NCBI RefSeq assembly: GCF_009764645.1
Contig: NZ_RWIM01000111.1
Coordinates: forward strand, 43,639-107,638
Length of the DNA: 64,000 bases
Reading direction: 5' to 3'
DNA from: Pseudomonas sp. PB106
GTDB taxonomy: Bacteria; Pseudomonadota; Gammaproteobacteria; Pseudomonadales; Pseudomonadaceae
A program made the translations under genes and the position numbers. The notes under the pieces were generated by a model. That model was not told the DNA's origin. It was given only the letters and a program-made list of their open reading frames with translations, and searched no databases. This document shows positions 36,520 to 46,078 of this stretch, piece by piece; the stretch's first letter is position 1; each line of letters begins with the position of its first letter.

Positions 36520-37686
36520 TTACAGGTATTTCAGCCAAGCAATGTCGCGGCGGCGGGCCTTCAACGCCGAGAACCAGCGCACGGACGGATACAGGGCAAT
36601 CGCTAGAACGATTGCGCCGAGCCAAATCGCGGCAACCGACGAGAACCCGAAATAGCTGCCCTGATTCAGGCCAAACAGTGCCACGCCGATCAGGTACAAC
36701 ACTTTCAACGCATACAAATGCAGCAGATAGAAAAACATCGGCGCCGACCCGAACACCGTCAGCCAGCGAATCCAGCGTCGATCCTGTACCCGCTCAAACG
36801 CCCACAACAGCAACAGCCCGGTGCTTACCGTGAGTGCGATAAACAGCAATGACGGCGGGTACTTGGTGATGTTGAAAAAACTCATCACGGTCTGCAGCAT
36901 CGAGTCGCCAACGGCCCACGGCTTCTCGCCGTAACCGTTGAGCAGCCGCAGCGCGACGAACCCCACAAGCCCCGCAACACCGCCGATCAACAGACGCCGT
37001 TGCCGTATGCCTGCTTCAACGCTGCGGGCAAACCACGGTCCCAACGCATAACCCAGACCGATCACACCGATCCACGGCAGCAACGGATAAGACGTGCGCA
37101 GTCGCAGATTCTCGCTGACTTCAATCCAGCCACGATCATGCAAAATCGCCCACGGCACATGCAGCGCAGACTCGACCGGGAAGTGCAAGCCATCGAGCAA
37201 GTTGTGTCCGGCGATGATCAATAAACTCAACGTCAGCAACAGCCAGCGCGGCAACCAGACCAGCAACGACAGTGCGATCATGCTCAGGCCGATCGCCCAG
37301 ATCACTTGCAGATAAATCACGCTCGGTGGCAGCTGGAAGGTCCAGGCGAAGTTGACCAGGGTGAACTCAAGCGCCACCAGAAACAGTCCGCGCTTGAACA
37401 GAAACGCACTGACATCAGTCTTGCCTGCGTACTTTTCGCCAAACAGCCATGCCGACAACCCGGTCAGCAAGACAAACACCGGTGCACACAAGTGCGCCAG
37501 GGTGCGGCTGAAAAACAGTCCCGGCTCGGTGCTGGCGATGTCCATCGGGTCGCTGACTTGACGGTGCAGCAGAAAGGTTTCGCGCACGTGGTCCAGCAGC
37601 ATGAACAGGATGACCAGGCCCCTGAGGGCATCAATGGACAGTAACCGGCCAGTCACCGGGGCAGAACGGGGAAGCACAATCGTCAT
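36520..37686 (-). CDS. DUF1624 membrane protein, heparan-alpha-glucosaminide N-acetyltransferase-like
   Basis: This 388-residue protein has about ten membrane helices and belongs to the DUF1624 branch of the transmembrane acyltransferases. The family signature RLLSIDALRGLVILFMLLDHVRE (with the conserved DxLRG and His in helix 1) is at the N-terminus, followed by FSRTLAHLCAPVFVLLTG. Related proteins move acyl groups across membranes or modify glycans. It is a single gene between REPINs and the divergent pqiA-like pair. The actual acceptor is unknown. Confidence 0.85.
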   Translation of the reverse strand: MTIVLPRSAPVTGRLLSIDALRGLVILFMLLDHVRETFLLHRQVSDPMDIASTEPGLFFSRTLAHLCAPVFVLLTGLSAWLFGEKYAGKTDVSAFLFKRGLFLVALEFTLVNFAWTFQLPPSVIYLQVIWAIGLSMIALSLLVWLPRWLLLTLSLLIIAGHNLLDGLHFPVESALHVPWAILHDRGWIEVSENLRLRTSYPLLPWIGVIGLGYALGPWFARSVEAGIRQRRLLIGGVAGLVGFVALRLLNGYGEKPWAVGDSMLQTVMSFFNITKYPPSLLFIALTVSTGLLLLWAFERVQDRRWIRWLTVFGSAPMFFYLLHLYALKVLYLIGVALFGLNQGSYFGFSSVAAIWLGAIVLAIALYPSVRWFSALKARRRDIAWLKYL

Positions 37687-37902
37687 GAGCGTTTCGCAAT
37701 CGAAGGGATAACAGTGGGCGCCGGCTACGGCTACCCTGAAAATTTGCGTTACCTTATAACACTAAAAAGCAAAAACCCAAGCTCAATCGATAGTGATTCT
37801 CAGGAAACCAAGCGGATTACGTCGCGCAAGTTGCCCTCTCGCTTCAGGCTTCTATAGTGATCAGGTCCCCTGCCCTCTGCGGCCTGTTGTCGAGCGTTGT
37901 CC

Positions 37903-38499
37903 ATGGTCAACACCGAAAGCCTGATCATCTGCGAGCACTGCGATTGCGTTTACGAGAAAGTCACGCTCGCCAAACACCAGAAAACCTCGTGCGTACGCTG
38001 CGGTGGCGTGCTCCAGCGCTTCAATGGTTTGACCGTTGAGCAGCGTCTGGCGCTGACGTTCACGGCCGCGGTGCTGTGGCTGTTCGCCAATTTCTATCCG
38101 GTGATGAGCATCAGCATGAAAGGCCTGAAAAACAGCGCGACGCTGTGGGACTCAGTGCTGGCGCTGAGCCAGGGGCCGATTACCTTCATCGCCATGGTCG
38201 CGGCCATTGCGATCATCATTGCCCCGGCGTTCCAACTGGTTTTGTTGACCTGGGTGCTGAGCTTCGCCCTCGGCGGACAGCGCGCACCGGGCTTCAAACT
38301 GTGCATGCGCTGGCTGGAAACCCTGCGCCCGTGGAGCATGCTGGAAGTGTGTTTGCTCGGGGCCATGGTGGCGGTGTTCAAACTCGCCGGACTGCTCGAC
38401 GTGTTGCCCGGCATCGGCCTGTTTGCCTTGGCCGCGCTGAGTTTGATGATGATCCGAATTGCCGGTCGCGACATCCGCGACCTCTGGGACATTCTATGA
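37903..38499 (+). CDS. pqiA: PqiA-domain membrane protein, N-terminal half homologue
   Basis: This 198-residue inner-membrane protein has a zinc-ribbon-like N-terminus (CEHCDCVYEKVTLAKHQKTSCVRCGG) and four membrane helices, the repeating unit of PqiA/YebS. In E. coli two such units are fused into one protein that works with the MCE protein PqiB in lipid transport across the periplasm. Here the units are separate genes overlapping by four bases (ATGA). An in-frame TTG lies six bases before the ATG at 37903. No pqiB or pqiC follows. Confidence 0.87.
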   Translation: MVNTESLIICEHCDCVYEKVTLAKHQKTSCVRCGGVLQRFNGLTVEQRLALTFTAAVLWLFANFYPVMSISMKGLKNSATLWDSVLALSQGPITFIAMVAAIAIIIAPAFQLVLLTWVLSFALGGQRAPGFKLCMRWLETLRPWSMLEVCLLGAMVAVFKLAGLLDVLPGIGLFALAALSLMMIRIAGRDIRDLWDIL

Positions 38500-39182
38500 A
38501 GCGACCACCGACTGCCAGCGAGCTCAATCTGTGCCTGTGCCACAGCTGCGGGCTGGCCTGCGACATGAGCGACGAGCCGCACCAATGCCCGCGTTGCGAC
38601 GCGCCGCTGCATCGGCGCAAGACCAACTCGCTGACCCGCACCTGGGCCTACATGCTCGCTGCGCTGGCGTTTTACGTGCCGGCCAATCTGCTGCCAGTGA
38701 TGAACACCACCATGCTCGGCAGCGGCGCCGACAGCACGATCATGAGCGGTGTGCTGGAGTTCTGGGAGGCCGGCGCGTGGGACATCGCCCTGATCATTTT
38801 CATCGCCAGCATCGCCGTGCCGGGGATCAAGTTCGTCGCCCTGACCCTGCTGCTGGTGACCGTGCAGCGTGACAGCGCCTGGGCGCGAAAAGAGCGCTCG
38901 AAGCTATACCGCTTCGTCGAGCTGATCGGCTATTGGTCGATGCTCGACGTGCTGGTGGTCGCATTGGTCGCGGCGCTGGTGAAATTCCAGGCGCTGGGCG
39001 ATATCGAGCCACGACCGGGCATTCTGTTTTTCGGCCTGGTCGTGGTGTTTACCATGCTCGCGGCAATGAGCTTCGATTCACGGCTGATCTGGGACAAGGA
39101 CAGCGACGAATCCCTCAGCGACGCTGAACCTCAAGCAGCACCTGCAACGGATGGCGCAGCGCCTGATCCGATTGGCGCTTGA
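38496..39182 (+). CDS. pqiA: PqiA-domain membrane protein, C-terminal half homologue
   Basis: This 228-residue second PqiA unit has a Cys-rich motif (LCLCHSCGLACDMSDEPHQCPRCDAPL), then four helices including FYVPANLLPVMNTTMLGSG (the conserved PANxxPV signature) and an acidic, Ala/Pro-rich C-terminal tail. It is translationally coupled to the upstream unit. Its 3' end overlaps the convergent ydiJ-like gene by 68 bases, which is unusual and suggests that a following pqiB-pqiC was lost or moved. Confidence 0.87.
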   Translation: MKRPPTASELNLCLCHSCGLACDMSDEPHQCPRCDAPLHRRKTNSLTRTWAYMLAALAFYVPANLLPVMNTTMLGSGADSTIMSGVLEFWEAGAWDIALIIFIASIAVPGIKFVALTLLLVTVQRDSAWARKERSKLYRFVELIGYWSMLDVLVVALVAALVKFQALGDIEPRPGILFFGLVVVFTMLAAMSFDSRLIWDKDSDESLSDAEPQAAPATDGAAPDPIGA

Positions 39183-42141
39183 CCTGGCTGCGGCAGGAAT
39201 AGCCTGTCGCCAGCGCTTCGCCCTGCTCTGCCGGCGCGTCGACCTGACGTGCCCAGGACTGTTCGTAGATCACCGCTGACGTCTCGCGATTGCGCGCTTC
39301 ATGGCCGTAGGTGCCGGACATGCCGCAGCAACCGGTGGCCTGCGTGGCGAGTTTCAAACCGGCACGCTCGAAGACCTGCTCCCATTGGCGGGTCGCGGCC
39401 GGGGCGTTGGTCTTCTCGGTGCAGTGCGCGAGCAAACGGAACGACGCGGTTGCATCCTGCGACGCCTGCTCTGGCATCACCTTGAGCAACCACTCCTGCA
39501 CCAGCGCCACTTCCGGGCATTGCTCCATCCCCGGCACTTTCAGGTATTCCTGGCGATACACCAGCGTCATCGCCGGATCGAGACCCAGCAGCGGCACACC
39601 GACCTCGGCCAATTCGCGCAACTGCCGCGCATTGCGCAACGCCGCGCGGTTGAACGCCGAAAGGAAGCCCTGCACATGCAAAGGCTTGCCGTTGGCACTG
39701 AACGGCGCCAGATAAACCTGATAACCGAGACGCGAAATCAGCTCGACCAGATCGGCCAACAGCGGCGCTTCGAAGTAACGCGTGAACGCGTCCTGAACGA
39801 TCACCACGCTGCGCTCGCGTTGCGCCGGAGTCAGCGCAGACAACGTCGAAACCGTTGCCGGCTGCACCTGCCAGCGACGCATCGCGGCGTGGAAATCGAA
39901 GCGGCTGAGCAACGGCACATCGACCATGCCGCCGACACGTTCCAGCAATCCACGCACAATCGAAGCGCCCATCAAACCGTTGTAAAGCGCCGGAATCCGC
40001 GCCATGTACGGAATGCTGTATTCCAGCGAGGCGATCAGATAGTCCCGCGCCGGGCGCAGATAACGGCCGTGATACAGCTCAAGAAACCGCGAACGAAACT
40101 CCGGCACATTGACCTTCACCGGGCACTGCCCCGCGCAGGATTTGCATGCCAGGCAACCGGCCATGGCGTCGTAGACTTCGTGGGAAAAATCCTCGGACTG
40201 CTGACGAGTGTTACGCCAGCGCTGCCACAACGAGCTGAAAAACGCCGGTTTGCGGATCGCATCGGACAACACATCGACACCCGCCTCACCCTGCAAGCGC
40301 AGCCATTCACGAATCAGCGAGGCACGGCCCTTGGGCGACTGCGAACGTTCGCGGGTGGCTTTCCACGACGGGCACATCGCGTCATCCGGGTCAAAGTTGT
40401 AGCAGGCGCCGTTGCCATTGCAGTGCATGGCCGCGCCGTAGTTCTGCCAGACTTTTTCGTCGATCTGGCGGTCGAGTTCACCGCGCAGGGTGACTTCGTC
40501 GATCTTCAGCAACGCCGCGCCGCTGTTGGCCGGGGTGGCGATCTTGCCCGGGTTGAACTGATTAAACGGGTCGAACGCGGCTTTCAACGTTTGCAGCGCG
40601 GGATACAACTCACCGAAAAACGCCGGCGCGTATTCCGAGCGCAGGCCCTTACCGTGTTCGCCCCACAGCAAGCCGCCGTAACGTTGGGTCAGCGCCGCAA
40701 CGCCATCGGACACCGGGCGCACCAGCGCGGCTTGTTGCGGATCTTTCATGTCGAGAATCGGCCGTACGTGCAGCACGCCGGCATCAACGTGACCGAACAT
40801 GCCGTACTGCAAGCCGTGGCTGTCGAGCAGGTCGCGCAACTCGGCGATGTACTCGGCCAGATGCTGCGGCGGCACCGCCGTGTCTTCGACAAACGGTTGC
40901 GGTCGCGCTTCACCGGCGACATTGCCGAGCAAGCCCACCGCGCGTTTGCGCATGCCGTAGACCCTGTTCACCGCCGCGTGCCCGACCGCCAGCGTGTGGC
41001 CCAAACGCTCGACCGTGCGATCACTGCTCAAGTGCTCGACAAACCCCTCGACCCGGCGTTGCAACTCTTCAGGATCGTCGCCGCAGAATTCGACGAGGTT
41101 GATCCCCAGCGTCGGCCGCTCGGCGCTTTGCGGAAAATATTCGGCGACGCCGTGCCAGACGATGTCCTGCATCGCCAGCAGCAAGACTTTCGAGTCGACG
41201 GTTTCAATCGATAACGGCTTGAGTGCCATCAAGGCGCGGGCATCGCGCAGTGCGTCCATGAACCCGGCGTAGCGGATGTTGACCAGCATCGTGTGCTTGG
41301 GAATCGGCAGCACGTTCAGGCGTGCCTCGACGACAAAACCCAGCGAACCTTCGGCACCGCAGAGCACGCTGTTGAGGTTGAAACGCTGGTCGGCCTCGCG
41401 CAGGTGCGCTAGGTCATAACCGGTCAGGCAACGGTTGAGATCAGGGAAGCGCTCCTTGATCAGCTCGCCCTGCTCATCAATGATCTGCCGCGCACAACGA
41501 TAGACCTCACCGACGCGATCTTCACGGGCACAGAGTGCTTCCAGCTCGCGTTCCTCCAGCGGCTGGCCGTGCAGACGCTCGCCGCCGCGCAGGATCATTT
41601 CGAGTTCGAGCACATGGTCGCGGGTCTTGCCGTAGGTGCAACTGCCTTGGCCGCTGGCGTCGGTGTTGATCATGCCGCCCACGGTGGCGCGGTTGGAGGT
41701 CGACAGCTCTGGGGCGAAAAACAGCCCGGCAGACTTCAGCGCGGCGTTGAGCTGATCCTTGACCACCCCGGCCTGGACCCGCACCCAGCGTTCCTCGACG
41801 TTGATTTCGAGGATGCGGTTCATGTGTCGTGACAGGTCAACGACGATGCCATCGGTCAGCGATTGGCCGTTGGTGCCAGTGCCGCCGCCGCGCGGGGTGA
41901 TCACCACTTGCTGGTAGGCCGGCTCGGCAATCAGCCGCGCCACCCGCGCCACGTCCTCGGCATCCAGCGGAAACACCGCCGCCTGCGGCAGGCGCTGATA
42001 GATCGAGTTGTCGGTCGCCAGCACCACGCGACTGGCGTAATCGGCGCTGATTTCACCGCGAAAGCCGCTGTTCTTCAGGGCGTTGAGGAATTGTTGGTAA
42101 TCGCTGGTCAGGGCTTTGGCGGGGGACAGCTGGGCAATCAT
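39115..42141 (-). CDS. ydiJ: FAD-linked D-2-hydroxyglutarate dehydrogenase, YdiJ-type, with Fe-S domain
   Basis: This 1008-residue flavoprotein combines a PCMH-type FAD-binding domain (TPRGGGTGTNGQSLTDGIVVDLSRHMN; FFAPELSTSNRATVGGMINTDASGQGS), an FAD oxidase C-terminal domain (FGHVDAGVLHVRP with the metal His, GLLWGEHGKGLRSEY), a ferredoxin-like segment with CLACKSCAGQCP, and a C-terminal CCG domain (ATGCCGMSGTYGHE). The architecture and length match E. coli YdiJ, reported to oxidise D-2-hydroxyglutarate. It probably passes electrons to a respiratory carrier. It is divergent from a LysR gene and overlaps the pqiA-like gene end by 68 bases. Confidence 0.88.
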   Translation of the reverse strand: MIAQLSPAKALTSDYQQFLNALKNSGFRGEISADYASRVVLATDNSIYQRLPQAAVFPLDAEDVARVARLIAEPAYQQVVITPRGGGTGTNGQSLTDGIVVDLSRHMNRILEINVEERWVRVQAGVVKDQLNAALKSAGLFFAPELSTSNRATVGGMINTDASGQGSCTYGKTRDHVLELEMILRGGERLHGQPLEERELEALCAREDRVGEVYRCARQIIDEQGELIKERFPDLNRCLTGYDLAHLREADQRFNLNSVLCGAEGSLGFVVEARLNVLPIPKHTMLVNIRYAGFMDALRDARALMALKPLSIETVDSKVLLLAMQDIVWHGVAEYFPQSAERPTLGINLVEFCGDDPEELQRRVEGFVEHLSSDRTVERLGHTLAVGHAAVNRVYGMRKRAVGLLGNVAGEARPQPFVEDTAVPPQHLAEYIAELRDLLDSHGLQYGMFGHVDAGVLHVRPILDMKDPQQAALVRPVSDGVAALTQRYGGLLWGEHGKGLRSEYAPAFFGELYPALQTLKAAFDPFNQFNPGKIATPANSGAALLKIDEVTLRGELDRQIDEKVWQNYGAAMHCNGNGACYNFDPDDAMCPSWKATRERSQSPKGRASLIREWLRLQGEAGVDVLSDAIRKPAFFSSLWQRWRNTRQQSEDFSHEVYDAMAGCLACKSCAGQCPVKVNVPEFRSRFLELYHGRYLRPARDYLIASLEYSIPYMARIPALYNGLMGASIVRGLLERVGGMVDVPLLSRFDFHAAMRRWQVQPATVSTLSALTPAQRERSVVIVQDAFTRYFEAPLLADLVELISRLGYQVYLAPFSANGKPLHVQGFLSAFNRAALRNARQLRELAEVGVPLLGLDPAMTLVYRQEYLKVPGMEQCPEVALVQEWLLKVMPEQASQDATASFRLLAHCTEKTNAPAATRQWEQVFERAGLKLATQATGCCGMSGTYGHEARNRETSAVIYEQSWARQVDAPAEQGEALATGYSCRSQVKRQSDQALRHPLQVLLEVQRR

Positions 42142-42299
42142 CGGTCAGGGCATCTCGGTCAAAATAGGGCCGTGTGGCGGTGAACAGTTGTACGCAACGA
42201 ATGATTGCGTCAGGCTCCGCCATCTAATGCCGCCCATGTTCATTGTTGCCGGGCATTGGGACAACCGTAAAATCCACCCACTATCCATGACTTTTACGA

Positions 42300-43184
42300 A
42301 TGAATCCGCGCACGCTCACACCCTCCATGTCGTTATTGCTGGCCTTCGAGGCCGCTGCGCGCCACGAAAGCTATACCCGCGCCGCCCATGAACTGTCGCT
42401 GACGCAAAGTGCAGTCAGCCGTCAGGTGCAGATTCTCGAGAAAATGCTCGGCATGCGTTTGTTCAGCCGCGAAGGCCGGCAAGTGGTGCTGACCGATGTC
42501 GGGCGCATGTATCAGCGCGAACTGGCGGAGGCGCTGGGGCAGATTCGCAGTGCAACCTTGCAGGCCATGGCGTTTGGCTCCGGCATTCACAGTTTGCGCC
42601 TGGCGACGCTGCCGACGTTTGGCTCGAAATGGCTGTTGCCGCGCCTCAAGGATTTCTACACCGCGCACCCGGGCATGACCGTGCACTTGCATTCGCGCAT
42701 CGAAGCCATCGACTTCGATACCAGCGAAATCGATGCGGCGATTTGTGTGGGCGGCGGCGAATGGCCAGGGCTGAGCGCCCTGCCCTTGCACACTGAAGAA
42801 CTGGTGGTGATCGCCAGTGCGCAGTTGTCCGCTGCCGAGCGCGATGACGCCCTAGCGCACATCGCTGGACAACTGCTGCTCAATGTCAGCAGCAATGCGC
42901 AGGCGTGGACGGAATGGTTCAGCCATCACGGCTTGCCCCACCGCAGCATGCGCATCGGCCCGAGCTTCGAGATGACCTCGCACTTGATTCAGGCAGTGCG
43001 GGCGAATATTGGTGTGGGGTTGGTGCCGCGGATTTTGGTTGAGGACGAGTTGTTGAGCGGTGAGTTGCTGCAACTGGGCGAGCCAATTATCAGCCGGCGC
43101 AGCTATTACCTGGTGTATCCGCCGCGCAATGAGAATTTGCCGTCGCTGAAAGCGTTTCGGGATTGGTTGGTGCATACACTCTGA
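42300..43184 (+). CDS. LysR-family regulator, GcvA-like
   Basis: This 294-residue regulator has a DNA-binding region (MSLLLAFEAAARHESYTRAAHELSLTQSAVSRQVQILEKMLG) typical of the GcvA/AmpR group. It is divergent from the ydiJ-like gene across 158 bases and is its probable regulator, perhaps responding to 2-hydroxyglutarate or a related acid. Downstream is a REPIN. Confidence 0.88.
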   Translation: MNPRTLTPSMSLLLAFEAAARHESYTRAAHELSLTQSAVSRQVQILEKMLGMRLFSREGRQVVLTDVGRMYQRELAEALGQIRSATLQAMAFGSGIHSLRLATLPTFGSKWLLPRLKDFYTAHPGMTVHLHSRIEAIDFDTSEIDAAICVGGGEWPGLSALPLHTEELVVIASAQLSAAERDDALAHIAGQLLLNVSSNAQAWTEWFSHHGLPHRSMRIGPSFEMTSHLIQAVRANIGVGLVPRILVEDELLSGELLQLGEPIISRRSYYLVYPPRNENLPSLKAFRDWLVHTL

Positions 43185-43200
43185 GGGAATGAGTCGCCCC

Positions 43201-43271
43201 CTTCGCGAGCAAGCTCGCTCCCACACGTTGGAATGCATTTCCCCTGTGGGAGCGAGCTTGCTCGCGAAGAG
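43201..43271. repeat. REPIN, GAGCGAGCTTGCTCGCGAA type, short spacer
   Basis: CTTCGCGAGCAAGCTCGCTC and its complement are separated by only about 20 bases, between the convergent LysR and glucarate dehydratase genes. Confidence 0.88.
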
Positions 43272-43287
43272 GCCAGCGAGAACGACA

Positions 43288-44562
43288 TCAAAACCTCGGT
43301 TTGACCGCTTTCCAATCCGGCTTATACCGCTGCATCTGCCGCACATCATCACGCTGTCGAATCCCGCACGTCAGGTACTGATCATGCAGCTTGCCCAACT
43401 GATCCTGATCCAGCTCCAGCCCAAGCCCCGGCGCCCGCGTGACCTTCACGCAGCCATCGACAATCGGCAACTTGCCGCCCTTGATCACTTCTTCATCCGG
43501 CTCCTGCCACGGATAATGCGTGTCGCAGGCGTAATCCAGATTCGGCACGGCCGCCGCCACATGCGCCATCGCCATCAGGCTGATGCCCAGGTGTGAATTG
43601 GAATGCATCGACACCCCGACGCCGAACACATCGCACATCTTCGCCAGCGTCTGCGTGTCGCGCAGGCCGCCCCAGTAATGGTGGTCGGCGAGGACGATCT
43701 GTACGCTGTTCTGCGCGATGCTGCGGCGGAATTCTTCGAAATCGGTGACCACCATATTGGTCGCCAGCGGCAATCCAGTGCGTTTGTGCAGTTCGGCCAT
43801 GCCGTCGAGGCCTGGGGTCGGGTCTTCGTAATACTGCAGATCATCGCCGAGCAATTCGGCCATGCGAATCGAGGTTTCCAGCGACCAGTTACCGTTCGGA
43901 TCGATACGCAGCGGGTAGCCAGGGAAGGCTTTTTTCAACGCTTTGATGCACGCCACTTCATGCTCCGGCGGCAACGTGCCGGCCTTGAGCTTGATGCTCT
44001 TGAATCCATAGGCCTCGATCATCCGCGCGGCCTGGGCAACGATCTGCTGCTCGTTGAGTGCCTCGCCCCAGTTGTCAGGCTTGTACGGCGTATCGACATG
44101 CTGCGCATACTTGAAGAACAGATAGGCGCTGAACGGCACTTCATCGCGAATCGCGCCGCCAAGAAGGTCCACCAACGGCACATTCAGGTAATGCGCCTGC
44201 AAGTCGAGAAAGGCCACTTCGAAGGCCGAATAGGCATTGCTCACCGCCTTGCTGGCGTGGGACCCGGGCGCCAGTTCGGCACCGGCAATGCTTGCCGGTT
44301 TGTTGGCCGCAACGGTGGCCTGCACGATGGCGCGCAGTTGGTTGAGGTTGAACGGATCGAGGCCGATCAGCTGTGACTGCAACTGTTGCTGGATCGCCAG
44401 CGCCGGGGCATCGCCATAGCTTTCGCCGAGGCCGATGTAACCGTTGTCGCTTTCGATCTCGATGATCGAGCGCAGGGCGAAGGGTTCGTGGATACCGCTG
44501 GCGTTGAGCAACGGCGGATCACGGAAGGCAATCGGGGTCACGGTGACACGGGTGATTTTCAA
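43288..44562 (-). CDS. gudD: Glucarate dehydratase (enolase superfamily)
   Basis: This 424-residue enolase-superfamily dehydratase converts D-glucarate (and often L-idarate) to 5-keto-4-deoxyglucarate. The KxK base motif is in KSIKLKAG, metal ligands are in RIDPNGNW, YYEDPTPGLDG and TNMVVTDFEEF (Asp, Glu, Asn), and the His-Asp dyad is in VLADHHYWGG and SMHSNSHLG, all in the pattern of glucarate dehydratase. It lies 30 bases downstream of an MFS transporter gene in one operon. The later enzyme genes for ketodeoxyglucarate are not in the window. Confidence 0.9.
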   Translation of the reverse strand: MKITRVTVTPIAFRDPPLLNASGIHEPFALRSIIEIESDNGYIGLGESYGDAPALAIQQQLQSQLIGLDPFNLNQLRAIVQATVAANKPASIAGAELAPGSHASKAVSNAYSAFEVAFLDLQAHYLNVPLVDLLGGAIRDEVPFSAYLFFKYAQHVDTPYKPDNWGEALNEQQIVAQAARMIEAYGFKSIKLKAGTLPPEHEVACIKALKKAFPGYPLRIDPNGNWSLETSIRMAELLGDDLQYYEDPTPGLDGMAELHKRTGLPLATNMVVTDFEEFRRSIAQNSVQIVLADHHYWGGLRDTQTLAKMCDVFGVGVSMHSNSHLGISLMAMAHVAAAVPNLDYACDTHYPWQEPDEEVIKGGKLPIVDGCVKVTRAPGLGLELDQDQLGKLHDQYLTCGIRQRDDVRQMQRYKPDWKAVKPRF

Positions 44563-44592
44563 GATAACGCTCCTGACAGATCAACAATCAAT

Positions 44593-45960
44593 TCAATGGC
44601 TCGCGGCCGGGCTGGCCGTCGTAACAACGGCGGTTTCGTCATGGGGCTTTGCCGGGGTTTTGCCTTTGGCGCCCGGCGCTGTGCGGGCGAAGAAAATCAC
44701 CACCGCAGCGATCAGTGACGTCGCCGCCAACCCATACAGGCCGCCCTCGATGGAGCCGGTGCTTTGTTCAAGAAAGCCGAATGCAGTCGGCGCAACGAAG
44801 CCGCCGAGGTTGCCGATGGAGTTGATCAGCGCGATCACCGCAGCAGCGATGCGCGCATCCAGATAGCTTTGCGGAATCGGCCAGAACAGTGCCGAGGCAG
44901 CCTTGAAACCGATTGCGGCGAAGCAAATGGCGACGAAGGCGAAGATCGGCCCGCCAGTGGTCGACATGAACATGCCGATGGCCGCGATTACCAACGTCAG
45001 CGCCACCCAGGCCTGCTGGAATTTCCACTTGCCAGCCATCGCCGCGAAACCGTACATGGCGACAATCGAAATGATCCACGGAATCGAGTTGAGCAGGCCG
45101 ACCTGGAAGTCGCCGAGGTTGCCCATCTTCTTGATCATGCTCGGCAACCAGAACGTTGCGCCGTAGATGGTCAGGGCAATGGAGAAATAGATGAAGCAGA
45201 ACAGCGCGATCTGCCGATCGGCCAACAGCTTGAACATCGACGGCTTGGCCACTTGCACCGCTTCACGGGCACGCTGTTCTCCAGCAATCGCCGCCACCAG
45301 CGCTTCACGCTCCTCTTCGGTCAGCCACTTGGCCTGACGCGGATGCGATTGCAGCCAGAACCAGACGAACGCGCAGAGCACCACGGATGCTGCGCCTTCG
45401 ATCAGGAACATCCATTGCCAGCCGTGCAGACCCAGGCCGCTGATGTGCAGCAGCGCACCGGAGACCGGACCGGAGATCACCGAGGCAATCGCCGAACCGC
45501 TGAGGAACACCGCCATGGTCTTGCCGCGCTCGGAGGCCGGCAGCCATTGGGTAAAGTAGTAAATGATCCCCGGAAAGAACCCCGCCTCGGCTGCGCCGAG
45601 AATAAAGCGCAGCACGTAGAAACTGGTTTCTCCTTTAACGAACGCCATAGCCATGGCCGCGGCGCCCCAAGTGAACATGATCCGCGTCAGCCAGACCCGC
45701 GCGCCGTAGCGCTGCAGGAGCATGTTGGAGGGCACTTCGAACAGCGCGTAGCCAATGAAGAACAAGCCAGCGCCGAGCCCGTAGGCCGCAGCACCGATGC
45801 CCAGATCGGTTTCCAAATGGCTGCGCACAAAACCGATGTTGACCCGATCGATGTAGTTGACGATGAACATCACCACGAACAGCGGCAGCACGTGGCGCTT
45901 GACCTTGGCGGCGGCACGGGCGAGAACCGTGACATCCAGCGGACTCTGGAGGGTTTTCAA
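44593..45960 (-). CDS. gudP: MFS transporter, anion:cation symporter family (glucarate transporter-like)
   Basis: This 455-residue, 12-helix major facilitator of the ACS family has FIVNYIDRVNIGFV in helix 1, RYGARVWLTRIMFTWG in the conserved loop 2-3, and GAAEAGFFPGIIYYFTQWLPASERG. It precedes the glucarate dehydratase gene by 30 bases, so it most likely imports glucarate or galactarate by proton symport. The C-terminus is an Ala/Thr/Pro-rich tail. It is divergent from a LysR gene across 118 bases. The specific symbol is assigned by context. Confidence 0.83.
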   Translation of the reverse strand: MKTLQSPLDVTVLARAAAKVKRHVLPLFVVMFIVNYIDRVNIGFVRSHLETDLGIGAAAYGLGAGLFFIGYALFEVPSNMLLQRYGARVWLTRIMFTWGAAAMAMAFVKGETSFYVLRFILGAAEAGFFPGIIYYFTQWLPASERGKTMAVFLSGSAIASVISGPVSGALLHISGLGLHGWQWMFLIEGAASVVLCAFVWFWLQSHPRQAKWLTEEEREALVAAIAGEQRAREAVQVAKPSMFKLLADRQIALFCFIYFSIALTIYGATFWLPSMIKKMGNLGDFQVGLLNSIPWIISIVAMYGFAAMAGKWKFQQAWVALTLVIAAIGMFMSTTGGPIFAFVAICFAAIGFKAASALFWPIPQSYLDARIAAAVIALINSIGNLGGFVAPTAFGFLEQSTGSIEGGLYGLAATSLIAAVVIFFARTAPGAKGKTPAKPHDETAVVTTASPAASH

Positions 45961-46036
45961 AGGCGACTCCCGATCTTGTTTTTTTAGGGATGGCTTAAAG
46001 CGATGGACCGATCATGGACGGCGATCATTGATCCCG

Positions 46037-46075
46037 TCTAATCTAACTTGGCATTCGATTGATACCTGGATTAGA
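46037..46075. promoter_or_regulatory. Inverted repeat in glucarate promoter region, possible LysR site
   Basis: TCTAATC (46037-46043) and GATTAGA (46069-46075) form a spaced inverted repeat directly in front of the LysR ATG in the region shared with the MFS gene. Autoregulation with divergent activation is the usual LysR arrangement. Confidence 0.4.
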
Positions 46076-46078
46076 TCA

